Both the position numbers and the translations under genes were made by a program. A DNA stretch of 64,000 nt from positions 119,786,678 to 119,850,677 of the forward strand of contig JAHLJT010009436.1 of assembly GCA_031308135.1 (NCBI GenBank), read 5' to 3'. The notes under the pieces were generated by a model. It had not been told where the DNA came from. It was given only the letters and a program-made list of their open reading frames with translations, and did no database searches. How positions within the stretch are numbered: position 1 is the stretch's first letter; each line of letters starts with the position of its first letter. Of the stretch, positions 53,960 through 64,000 are shown one piece after another. Source of the stretch: Acheta domesticus (taxonomy: Eukaryota > Arthropoda > Insecta > Orthoptera > Gryllidae).

Positions 53960-54352
53960 ATTAAAACTGTGTAGAGAAAGTTATGTAATGCTGCAGAAAA
54001 TCGATTTCGAGATATTAACGAAAACACGTTCTGGGGGCCCCTGACACTGAAAAAAGTGTTCTTTTATAACACGTCCGTTAGTCAGAACGTCCGTTCGTGA
54101 ACAACACTGGCGCTTACATTATTCGTACGGTGTTTTCCAAAATTAATATTCACCGATCGATCTGTCGTGACTCGAAGCTCTGCGGTTTTGAAACACAATC
54201 TTTAAATTTTGGGAGTATTTTACATAAAAACCATGGAACAATTTCAAATTTTTCTCAAAAATGGCTCCAAATTTTCTCTTTAAAATTCTTGTAAGATTAG
54301 AATGAAATACACCTATAAAGAAGGCATAGGTCTGATTTTCATAATTAACTCT

Positions 54353-55121
54353 TTTTTTAAAATTTTTGGTCGCTTTATAACAGCCCAGGTCATCAGCGAC
54401 CTCATTTTGTTTACATCAGTACATTACATTACATTACAAACAGTGGTATCATTACACCGTAAGCATTATATAAATATATCATTACAAAATTTGCATCATT
54501 ATTATTTATTATATATTTACTATTCAAATTTTTTTCTTCAACCTTCTTATGATTTGAACAGAGAATATAAGCTGCCTTCCATTTTTAATGATTTTCTAAC
54601 ATTATCAAGTCCTTGACACTCGAGAATAATATGAGGAGTAGACATGGTAGCGCCACATTTAGGACAGGGTTCAGGGTTGGAATTTTTGAACTGATGACAG
54701 TAATTTAAGTTTAAGTGACCGATCCTTAATCTTGTAATGACGACTTCTTCACTTCTTTTGAAGTTTGATCTCGGTAGACCTGGTTCCAGGATCGAATTTC
54801 TTACTCAGTGTAGCTTTGTAGACCCCATCTTCCATTGTGAGTTCCAATACTTCAAACAAGAGTCCTTGAAAAGATTTCTTATATCTCTTTGGGTACTATG
54901 AATTTGACGATCAACGTTTGGTAATGATGTTGCCATTTTTGCAGTTGTGTCTGCTTCTCATTTCCAGCAATATTTTTATGAGAAGGAAAACAAACTATTT
55001 CTATTTTGACTCCTTTTGTGTTTTGGATAAATATAAGTTCTTGGATAGTTTGGATTATTGGATTGCTGGTGTATTGGTTTTCCATGGCTTTAAGTGTTGA
55101 CATTGAGTTGGAAAAGATGAC
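54353..55121 (-). mobile_element. 5'-truncated non-LTR retrotransposon (LINE)
   Basis: Minus-strand insertion in an R1 copy with an imperfect duplication of about 11 bp (AATTAACTCT at 54343, AATTAAATCT at 55122). The coding remnant is at its 5' side and a GTAATGTAATG-type repeat and A-rich tail at its 3' side (54353-54440). Only the RNase H-like and C-terminal part remain, as in target-primed reverse transcription products. Confidence 0.75.
54590..55115 (-). pseudogene. LINE ORF2 C-terminus: RNase H-like domain and Cys/His motif
   Basis: On the minus strand the frame reads MSTLKAMENQYTSNPIIQTI, then a V..CFPSHKNIAGNEK segment matching the WVPSHxGIxGNExAD region of LINE RNase H domains. After frameshifts come RLRIGHLNLNYC and a CPKC...H....C motif followed by LECQG, typical of I/Jockey-group C-termini. 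It supplied the second-strand or RNA-degrading function in the intact element; broken here. Confidence 0.7.
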
Positions 55122-56686
55122 AATTAAATCTTAATTTTCCAAAATTGCAAAAGTTTTAATTTTTTTAGTGTCTTCCTACAGTTACAATACTGAAGATAAA
55201 TATTTTTTCCTTCAAAATAAATATCTTTCTTTCATTAAGATCATGCAGATTTGTTTGAAAATTTGAGTATTCTTCGCGCAATTTTTTGTGAAGTAGGTGC
55301 AATATTGAAAAATATCAAAAACAGGAATTTCTCAAAAACAGATACAATTTTTTCCTTAACGTTTTGGTAGGGATAGTTCTAAATGTACTGTAACAGATAA
55401 TACAAACGCTATTTTGCTGTATTCTTTTGTTTTTTCAAAGTTTACAGACGTGTACATTTTTATGACAACTATCTCACATCGTTTGTAATTACATTACCGG
55501 CAATTAGTATTACATTATTGCATTTGTGAATACATGTCCTCCAAATAATGTCCTATTTCTCTTAAACTCAGAACTTTTCTGTGAAAATTAACTCGAAATT
55601 CCGCACGTGAGAAACGCTCGAATGCCCTTTTCTCGAAAATGGCTCAACATTTTTTCTTCAAACTTTGTGTAAGGAAAGTACTAAATGCACTGTATAAGAT
55701 GACTTAAAGTTATTTTTCTGTATTCCTTTGTTTTTTCAAAAATTACGCAAATTAATTTTTTAAATATCTCTCACCCGTTAATTTGTGCATTTCCAACTAT
55801 TTGCATGCATTACTGCATTTGTGAGTGGAAGACCTTCAAATGACTTCTAATGAAGTTTTTCGAACACTCAAAAATTGTCTATGTAAAAGAGCCTCAAATT
55901 TCACATTTACAGTAACGTGTAAATGACATTTTCTTAAAAATGGCTCAAATTTTTCAAAGAAAATTCCATATAGGACGAGGTTTTACTCTTCAATAATAAT
56001 ATTTTTATTATTAAAGTAATATTATTATACCATTAAGAAAACGAAAAATTGAGAAAATTTCAGAAAACTAATGTTGCTGCAAAAGCACATACCTTCTCGC
56101 ATACCTTCTAACTGCTCCGCTATGCAAATGTGCTCCATATATATACTCCAAATATATACTTTATACAAATATATCGGGTGGTGGGCACGACGTCACTCCC
56201 TTACCCCCGACCCCCCAGTGCGCGGCCGACCGTGAAAACGAAATCATTGGCTTAGTGAATGGTGTGCAAAATACCCACCACGTTTGCGGCGGATCAGTCG
56301 GGGTGCAGCTTTTTTTATGACGATGAGTGTATTTCCACTTTCCTATTAGGAAACCAAAAAATTAAGGACATGTAAAAAAATGTACTTTGGGCTTCGATAG
56401 ATGGCAGCTGTCATGAGTATGTGTCAAGTCCGAATAGCGGAGACCAAAGGAAATAGAAAACTAATACGAGAAAGTCTGTGTCATTCTGTAGCACCACTAG
56501 TTGGTTTATTCTTTTGTTTGTGTGTTGTTGTTTTTTGTTGTTGTTTTTTGAAAATAAAACAAATGACTGTAAAATACGTTTCACGTCATTTATATTAAAT
56601 TAGGGACGTATTTTATACATTATTGCACTTGTAAGGAAGAGTGCTTAAAATGATTTCCAATGAAATTTCTCGAAAACCGAATTTTT

Positions 56687-57665
56687 ACTTTCCCATATAC
56701 ATAGGAGTAATATATGTAGTATATGGAAAGTTATGTAATGCTGCGCGAAAGAACGGCGAATTTCCGGCAGAAAAAAATCATTGCCGGGCCCTGATGACGA
56801 AAAAGTCGATAAATAGTATCTAAAAGAAGAGAAAAAATCCCCTATCTCGTGGTGTAGCCAGAATCCCTGTTTTGTAGCGCCTTGATACCGAAAAAGCAAT
56901 TGAAATCAAAACGTCCGTCCGGTGTCTGTGAACAACACTAAGGTCTAAACCATCACTACGATTTCTTCCAAAATGAACATTCCCCGTTCAATCTGGTTCC
57001 ACTCAAGGCGCCGCGATGTTGAGAAACTTTCTTCAAAATTTGGGGGTACTTTACATGAGGCCCCCGGAACATTTTCAAAATTTACACAAAAATGGCTCCA
57101 AATTTTTTTCTTTAAATCGTTTGTGCCGACTGTGCTAAATGCACTGAATAATGTGACATAAATGCCACTTGAATGCTTTTGCTTTCTCAAAAATTACACC
57201 TATGTACTTTTTGATTTCTGTCAATGTTTAAATATATTATATACAATACATTATCGCATACAAATATTACATACAAATATATTTGTATCAAGTTTTGTAA
57301 AGTTAAATAAATATTTGTTTTGAGTAAATTTGCTTGAAATAATTTCTGATGAAGTTTCTCGAAAACTTTAAAGTTTTGCGTAAAAATTATCTTCAAATTG
57401 CGCAGATACGTACAAACATTTTCTTCAATACGGCTCCGAATATTTCAATGAAAATGTACATACGGGACCAGGGTTTTACCGTATAATATTCATAAAATAA
57501 TATTCCAATTCGGCCAGTAGGGATGAGAGAAAAATTGAGAAAACGTAAAAAAATGTATTTTAGATAGGCGAGAAGAGGGTGGGACAAAATTGAAAAGACA
57601 GCACAGTCAAAAGATATAAGGAAACTAACCAGTACAAGAAAGTCTGTGCCATTTTAGGACCTCTT
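56687..57665 (-). repeat. R1 dispersed repeat, minus copy, internally shortened
   Basis: Begins with the hairpin 56687-56731 and TTATGTAATGCTGCGCGAAA, keeps GTGGTGTAGCCAGAATCCCT and the short array near 56910, and ends with ACAAGAAAGTCTGTGCCATT. It is arranged head-to-tail after the previous minus copy. Confidence 0.7.
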
Positions 57666-58545
57666 TTTGCTGTATACAGGTATTATGTTGCAACGGAGCC
57701 CATTTTCAAAATTATCATTTTTAAATTAACAATATTATTGTTGTAAAAACCATTTTGTAAGAAGTGAACATCTTGAATTTATTTTATTTTCAGGACTAGA
57801 GGTCAATTCATCAGTTTTCTTGACTCATTTCACTGCACCTAAGGTTACATAAATTTATTTTAGTCAAAACACTACCTGACTCTTCTTTAGAACTCAAATT
57901 CATGGAAAACGTGAAACAGATTTTCATTTCCTGTTTCATTATTTCTTTATTTCATTCATTCATTAAATCTCTCTACAAGCGGCAAAGAGAAAATACAGCG
58001 AAAACTCGAAAGAGTGAGTTGCAACGCCAAAACACGTCTTTTGAAGTCTACGTCCAACGACGTTTCACTAACGTATTCATGACATATTCAGTAACGTTAT
58101 CGCGCAGAATGGCACATTGTGTTGGCAGCAGAGCGCGACGAGGTCGTGCGGCCAAGTCAAGCCTCCCGGGCTTATCGCTGCACTCACGCGAGCGGACAAG
58201 GGACACATTGGTAAGCTGCCAAACAGGGTTTGAAACTGAGACTTCCGACAGTGCATCAGTTCTGTCATCATTTCACTCATTGAATAGCTACCAATACGTT
58301 TACTATCGGGAAACAAAGTCGGAAGTGTATATTTTTTAGAGTACGCAAATACTTAATCAACAATCACAACAATCACTAGGTTCTTGTAATTCATTTACTT
58401 TTATTATATTATTCGTCAATTCTGAAAATTGTTGTGAAAACCATATTTTAACCGCTAATGTGCATCTTCATTTACGTAATGTATCTATTCTTATCGAACA
58501 TGGGACAATGTTATGATGAAATTAATTTATTAATGAAAATCAAAA
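57666..58545. other. Spacer with one unexplained open frame
   Basis: An open frame of 145 codons (57902-58339, plus) has no recognisable domain. Its second half covers a G+C-richer patch (58110-58220). Chance or an element fragment is more likely than a gene. Confidence 0.35.
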
Positions 58546-60029
58546 TTGACTAGTGGTGCTACAGAATGGCACAGACTTTCCCGTATTAGTTTTCTGTTTC
58601 GTTTGGTCTCGGCTAGCTATTCAGACTTGCCAATACTCTTGACAGCTGCCATCTATCGCCGCCCAAACTACAATTTTTTGACATTTTATTATTTTTTTGG
58701 TTTTCCAATTGTAGAACAAAAATATTATTTTAAGAATATTAAAAAAACAGTAAAACCTTGCTCTAAATGGCAATTTTCGTTGAAAAATTTGAAGCAGTTT
58801 TCAAGAAAATGGCGTTTAGCGCTACTGTAAAAGCGAAATTTAAAGCTCATTTTTACAGAAAATTTTTGAGTTTTCGAAAAACTTCATTTGAAGATATTTG
58901 AAGCACTTACACTCACAAATTGAATAGTGTTTACAAAATGCTGGAAATGTACATTTTAACCTATCAGAGATCTTTCAAAAAAAATTACATTTTTGTAATT
59001 TTTGAAAAAACAAGAATATACCCCCAAATTAACTTTACGCCATATTAAAGAGTGCAATTAGCACTATCCGTTCGAAAAGTTTGAACAAAAAATTTGAAAC
59101 CATTTTTTAGAAAATAGCGTTTCTGAAAATGTGAAATTTTGAGCTGCTTTTCACAGAAAACTATTCTATTTTCGAGAAGCTTTATTTGACATTATTTAAA
59201 GCACATGTACTCAATATAATGTCAAGAAATCGCCGCTAATGTAAATATTAACGACGTGAGAGACAAGTAAAAAACTACATTTTTGCATTTTTTTTAAAAA
59301 CAAAAGAATAGAGGAATATGGCATTAATGTCATCTCATAGAGCACACTTTGCTCTATCCCTACAAAAAGTTTAAAGAAAAAATTTGGAGCGGTTTTGAGA
59401 AATCTGATTTTTGTAATTTTTAAAAATTTTAAATATTGCGTGCAATATTGCGTATAAACTATTATAATTTTCAAAAGATGTACATGACCTTAATGAAAGA
59501 ACTCACTTTGGACAACAAATTTAATTTGAAGGAAAAGTCTCTTCTTCAATTTTGTAGTTCTAGGAAGACGCCGAAAAAATTTCAAACTTTGGCAATTTTC
59601 GGAAATTCAGAGTTAACCGTGAAAATGGGACCTATGCCACCTTAATAAGTGTATTTTACTATATTCTTACAAGAAATTTAAAGAAAAAACTTGGAGTCGT
59701 TTTTGAGAAAAGTTTTGAAAATGTCCGGGGGGTTTCATGTAAAATTTTGAAGAAAGTTTTTCAAAATCGAGGCTGCCTTGAGTGGACGCAGATCGACCGG
59801 GGAATATCCATTTTGGAAGAAATCGCACGTATGGTTTACGCGGTATTGTTGCACAGACGGTCAGACGGACAGACAGACGGACGGACGTTTTGAAAAGACC
59901 CAATTTTTCGGTATCAGGGGACCCTGTGTATTTCCGTTGAAATCTCGAAATAGATTTTCCGCAGCATTCCATAACTTTCCCTATACTACGTATATTACTC
60001 CGTATATATATGTACGTATACGGGAAAGT
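58546..60029 (+). repeat. R1 dispersed repeat, plus copy, best-preserved
   Basis: Runs from CTAGTGGTGCTACAGAATGG to the hairpin 59974-60029 (ACTTTCCC ... GGGAAAGT). It contains all family blocks in order, including the GGAC array at 59856-59888 and the marker GATCGACCGGGGAATATCCA. No protein-coding frame, so probably a non-autonomous element or degraded derivative. Confidence 0.75.
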
Positions 60030-60732
60030 GAAAATTGGTATTAATCTTCAATATTGTGCCAAGGAGACCAAACCATATGAATTCAGCAAAGATTATTCGA
60101 GTATAAACAAATCCACACTCCAATATACGCTTTAAATAAATAGTTCGAAAACTTTCTGTGCGATGAACATTATCTCATTTACATCGCTGTTGTTTGACAT
60201 TCTCTTTCACGTCATATGAAGAGCACATTCCAACAGAAAAGTGAGGTCTTATGACCACGACTCTCCGAAACAAGTTCTACTCAAGCTGAAAGTTTGTTTT
60301 TAGGCCTGTCAAATACTTCGGTAGGACTAGATTGAGATTAACCAGATTCGTCACTTCCTCACCCATCGCATATGAAAACATCGTTAGTCAGCCACAACCG
60401 CAATGAACGTGAAGGATCGTTGCATTAAACATTTAATAAAATAATGGTATGCTCTCTTCAGATTCCAGTAGTGAGTTCCATTTGTTGAAAAACTGAAATA
60501 GTGGTTTAAGATCATTCTTCAACATAAAAGGTTTAAAGTGCAAAAACTGTTAAATAGATAGCTCAAATATTGTCTACGGACCTGAGGTGGTCTAAGGAGC
60601 ATTTGCTGCCTATCGGCTCTTTTAACACACACACACACACACAAAGATTACGTAAGACATAATATAAAATTGAACACGATCAGTAAGCAAAATTATAGTG
60701 TGCAGAAGCGTCGAAACAAAAACGCAAAAATA
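60030..60732. other. Spacer; AC microsatellite only
   Basis: An AC dinucleotide run at 60624-60644; nothing else recognised. Confidence 0.45.
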
Positions 60733-61070
60733 CTTTTATGTATTTTCTTGTATACATTCGTATAGAGAAATTTGTGTAATGCTGTGGCAAAAACGGCGAT
60801 TTTCTGTGACAAAAAAAACTGATATTGGCGGATTTTGACACAGAAAAGGCGGATAAATCTTGTTCCTACATGTAGCACATTTCTACATTTGTGAGTAGAA
60901 GTTCTTCAAATGACTTCCAATGAACTTTTTCGAAAACTCAAACTTTGTGTACGGAAAAACGCTTCATTCTTCTTTGTAGAGAGTAAAATTAATTTGATTA
61001 GTCAAAGACTGCCTTTTTTAATGATTATAATTCTCATGTAAGTCCAATATTTTCAGGCAGACTCAACACT

Positions 61071-61843
61071 AAAATACATTTTACGGCAGAAATAGAACAA
61101 GGAGGTAAAATAAACTACTTAGATGTTACTTTGAAAAGATCTGGCAGTAATATTATTACAAAATAGTACACAAAACCTACGTCAGCAGGAACAATTTTGA
61201 ATTTTAAATCTTCACATTCACCACAAATAAAACATTCTATCATAAACAATTTAGTTCATAGGATTGTAAAAATTACGAGTCCTATCTTTTTAGATGATGT
61301 ACTGAAGAAAATGTTTTTATTATTATTAAGAAACAATTATCCTTTAAATTATATTACACGTTTAATTTGTGCTAAATTAAGAAAAATGGCATATTCCAAG
61401 CCTATTTTTCTAAAATTTTTAGAACAGTATAATATTAAAATAAGAAACTCAGTTTTGAACAAAAATACATACATAAAACATATAAAAGATCCTGTAACCA
61501 AATTAGAATTAAAAGGAGTAGTATATTCCTTAAAATGTTTACAATGTAATAGTTGTTATGTAGGGCAAACATGTAGAAAATTAAAAAACGTATAAGAGAA
61601 CATAAATATAATATTAGGCAAATAGAAGAAAAACAAAATTCTTTAACTAAACATAGAATAGATAAAAATCATAATTTTGATTTTCTTAATCCCACAATTT
61701 TAAATAAAGATTCAAAATATTTGTCTAGACTTACTAAAGAGACTCTTTATATAAAGTTACAAAAACATACTTTAAATACTATGACAGAGCGGAATACTTT
61801 CACAAAACTTTATGACCCATTAATTAATGTTTTTCAAAGATAA
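61071..61843 (+). pseudogene. Penelope-like ORF remnant: end of reverse transcriptase and GIY-YIG endonuclease
   Basis: Only the C-terminal part is present. INYLDVTLKR and TKPTSAGTILNF belong to the region after the RT active site; the RT catalytic core is missing. An in-frame TAG lies at 61164-61166. The linker is followed by VVYSLKCLQC and CYVGQTCRKLK, the start of the GIY-YIG endonuclease with its preceding Cys pairs. A one-base deletion in the A-run at 61583-61588 shifts frame, after which IREHKYN, LTKHRI and ETLYIKLQ complete the domain up to TAA at 61841-61843. In the intact family this protein nicks the target and copies RNA into DNA; here it is inactive. Confidence 0.85.
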
Positions 61844-62211
61844 ACAGCACTATATCAAATTTGTCTAACATAATTCACCTGTTGAAACATCTTTTATTAG
61901 TATACTGCCAATTGTTTTTAAAAATATTTACATTCAAATTAGGGTTCTGAAAAAAGTTACATGAAACTGCTGATCAATTTCAAATATTTACATTCTGAGG
62001 TGGCTCTGAAAAAATATGCAATTAATTGTTTTCAAAAAGTGAAAGAAACATAATTTATTCAGCTAATAATTTATATAGAAATTAATTGATGCAGTCAGTT
62101 TCTTGTAAGTTGTATTTTATTATTTGTATTTGTAAATATAGATTTTGTAAAAAATATCTACATATAATCAAAAAATAATGTTCTGTATTATTATATTGTA
62201 TTTACTAGACC

Positions 62212-62244
62212 CTGATGAGTAAGGTCAATGACCTTCGAAACGTC
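62212..62244 (+). ncRNA. Hammerhead-ribozyme-like motif in Penelope-like element
   Basis: CTGATGA (62212-62218) is followed by stem II AAGGT/ACCTT (62221-62225 with 62231-62235), then CGAAAC (62236-62241) and the cleavage-type triplet GTC (62242-62244). Hammerhead motifs with tiny helix III are established in Penelope-like terminal repeats. Helix I pairing looks weak (CC with GG). Confidence 0.65.
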
Positions 62245-63032
62245 GGAAAGATTGTACAATAAAAATATTTTAATGTTGAGTCTGCCTGAAAATTATTGGA
62301 CTTACATAAGAATTATAATCATGAAAAACGCTTCAAATTTCGCATTTACGGTAACCCGTAAACGACATTATTTTAAAAACGGCCCCAAGTTTTTCAAAGA
62401 AAATTTCCATATATGACGAGATTTTACTGTTCTGTTATATTCTTTAAGTCATATTTCTACCAGTAGGTCACAGAAAAATTTGAGAAAATGTTAAAAAATG
62501 TACTTGGATCGGCGATAGGAGACCGCTGGGATAAGGTGTGGCAAAACCCAAAAGAAAGACCAAAGGAAAAAGTATTGTAAATTTCTAAATTTGTTCAGCG
62601 TCTTCCTCCAACTACAATTTTGAAGTTTTCCTTCAGTTTTTGTTTTTTGAAGACAGTAGTTATTGAAATAAGGTCATGCACAACTTTTCGAAAATTTGAG
62701 TAGTTTCCGTCCGAGTTTGTGTGAAATGTGAACTGCGTGATTTTGTTTGTAGGCAATTTTTAAGGTTTTAAACATTTGTTTCTCAAAAAACCCATCCATT
62801 TTTCCGTAAATTTTCTCCTCTTATCTATCCAAATATGGTAAAAAAAATTTGTGCTTGTCTCATTTCCGGCGAACTCTTTATTTCAGAAATGTTCAAAATT
62901 TTAACATTTCAAATCTACAAAATTGAAGATAGAGATTTTTATCTTTAAAAATCAGTTCTAAAAATTGCTCTTTAAAAAAGGTCATGTTCAGTTTTTTGAA
63001 GAAACCAGTAGTTGTTGCGTAATTTGTGCTGC

Positions 63033-63074
63033 CTGATTGATTCATTCGTGATTCCGGACGCGTCAACTGCTAAT
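63033..63074 (-). mobile_element. SINE family B tail fragment
   Basis: TGATTGATTCATTCGTGATT and CGCGTCAACTGCTAAT match the tail end of the copies at 27614 and 52024. It is cut off at 63075 by another element. Confidence 0.6.
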
Positions 63075-64000
63075 CAGTGGCGTAGCGTGGGTGTCAGCCG
63101 TCCGGGGCGGAGGAAAATTTCGTCGCCCCCTTATCTAGGTATTTCAATTTAAAAGGCTAAAATATATAGTAATTCTAAAGAAGAAGAAGAAAATTACGAG
63201 TTGGATTCGTAAACGAAAGTACTGTAGAACATTTCAAAATAATTACTAGTAAATTAAAAAATATATAACGTACTTTACTGAAATTTATTTGTTGTGATTT
63301 TTTTAATTTTAATAAATTAAAGCTTGAAAAACATAGCAGATAGTGAATTATACAATTACGTAAATAAAAACGTAAATAACATATTTAATATTCATATAGT
63401 CGAATGTATGCATACACGAATAAAACCATTTTTCAACCAAGTTCAATAATATGACAATCACTACTCGTACTTATGAGTATTAAAATCACAGTTTGGAAAG
63501 CGCATACATATTTAAGATTAAGTTAATGTGAATTGGACGAATGATAATCCATGCATGAAACTTTTTTTGAATTGTCAAACAATTACTTACGGACTTCCCC
63601 GAAGGGACTTATCCGTACTGAAATCTTTTTTTTTTTTTCCACAGGCCAGCATAATTGCTTTACAGGGATTGTTTTCATTTAAACCAACTCAAACCACAAA
63701 ACTTACAAAAATAAATAACCAACAGACAGTACAATTCAATCATCGAAGGAACAAGGGATAACATTCATATAATACATTCATTCTTTAATAAGTAGAATTA
63801 AGGGAAGCCCAACAGGTTCCTCATTATTGTTTATTATTTTTCAGATTTTGTTTGTTTGTTTATTATTGTTCAAATTCTGAAAGATTTATGGGGGGTCAGC
63901 AAATTGGATTAAATATTTGTCATATGGGAATCTGTTTTTGATTCGAGAAGTTGTTGCTGATTGACCAAGGTTATAATAGTCAGTTGCTGGTATATTATGT
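63075..64000. mobile_element. Possible hAT-like element starting CAGTGGCGTAGC; right end not seen
   Basis: CAGTGGCGTAGCGTGGGTGT abruptly interrupts the SINE tail. This start and the following GGGGCGG...CGCCCCC pattern are common in hAT-type tips. No matching right end was found before the window edge, so the extent is unknown. The rest is A+T-rich with no coding signal. Confidence 0.35.

Larger units (their letters stand above)
53960..56510 (-). repeat. R1 dispersed repeat, minus copy, split by a LINE
   Basis: Starts at AGAGAAAGTTATGTAATGCT (53973), passes a short array near 54075, is interrupted at 54353-55121, resumes with TTTTCCAAAATTGCAAAAG and ends with ACGAGAAAGTCTGTGTCATT and TAGCACCACTAG near 56500. 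A G+C-rich patch of unknown origin lies at about 56165-56320 inside it. Confidence 0.7.
60967..62322 (+). mobile_element. Truncated Penelope-like retroelement with inverted terminal segments
   Basis: Bounded by the 13-bp duplication GAAAAACGCTTCA (60954-60966 and 62323-62335). Left segment 61021-61075 is the reverse complement of right segment 62267-62322 (ATGATTATAATTCTCATGTA and complement). A one-sided 54-base stretch (60967-61020) lies outside the left arm. In between are the 3' end of a Penelope-type ORF and a hammerhead-like motif. Inverted ends, tails and 12-15 bp duplications are known for this class. Confidence 0.85.
60733..63030 (-). repeat. R1 dispersed repeat, minus copy, split by a Penelope-like element
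   Basis: Begins with a decayed hairpin (60733-60770) and TTTGTGTAATGCTGTGGC, stops at 60966, and resumes at 62323 with GAAAAACGCTTCAAATTTCG, exactly duplicating 13 bases. It then continues through the R1 blocks to about 63030. Confidence 0.65.

Noticed and set aside
58546..60029. R1 as a Helitron because of a hairpin near one end
   Set aside because: No consistent 5' TC or 3' CTRR after the hairpin across copies, and no Rep/helicase; left unclassified.
1..64000. CRISPR array or bacterial operons
   Set aside because: No regularly spaced short repeats with unique spacers; the window is eukaryotic with spliced genes and arthropod transposons.

Overview
The window is eukaryotic, nuclear and almost certainly from an insect. 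One spliced gene on the minus strand, with canonical GT-AG introns, is a clear member of the insect organic cation transporter (Orct-like, SLC22, major facilitator superfamily) group. Its G+C-rich exons sit in very long A+T-rich introns packed with arthropod-type transposable elements. I cannot name the species.

The transporter has its start codon at 50576 and seven exons at 50434-50576, 44343-44541, 43898-44001, 30843-30997, 27351-27519, 4717-4965 and 3602-3816. Every junction keeps the reading frame. Together they encode about 411 residues, from the N-terminus through the ninth membrane helix. The last 130 or so residues expected of the family (helices 10-12 and tail) must lie beyond the left edge. 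The introns measure about 5.9, 0.34, 12.9, 3.3, 22.4 and 0.9 kb. A CpG-rich stretch upstream of exon 1 (50577-51260) is the likely promoter and 5' UTR; a second one lies in intron 1 (49570-50110).

The rest is mobile and repetitive DNA. Left to right: a non-autonomous hAT element (1-1788); two foldback or hAT-like MITEs next to exon 6; a large nested block of an unclassified repeat family, here called R1 (about 5.9-12.8 kb); a TA-flanked foldback MITE (16.5 kb); a remnant of a transposon-associated protein (19.8-20.4 kb); a tRNA-derived SINE (21.6 kb); a nearly intact mariner inside an R1 copy (25.5-26.9 kb); a second SINE family (27.6, 39.4, 52.0 and 63.0 kb); a Tc1-like MITE (29.8-30.4 kb); more R1 copies (34.6, 37.7, 41.0, 54-57.7, 58.5-60.0 and 60.7-63.0 kb); a truncated LINE inside an R1 copy (54.4-55.1 kb); and a truncated Penelope-like element with a GIY-YIG endonuclease inside another (61.0-62.3 kb).

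Two things stand out. First, three elements (7345-7620, 11043-11748, 60967-62322) share one architecture: inverted arms, a one-sided tail of about 30-55 nt, a 12-13 bp target duplication, and hammerhead-ribozyme-like cores. Only the third has coding sequence, so the first two look like hairpin mini-Penelope elements or retrozyme-like derivatives. Second, R1 copies carry a terminal hairpin whose stem sequence differs between copies while pairing is kept, plus an internal GTCC/GTCT tandem array of variable length. No CRISPR array, rRNA or convincing functional tRNA gene was seen.
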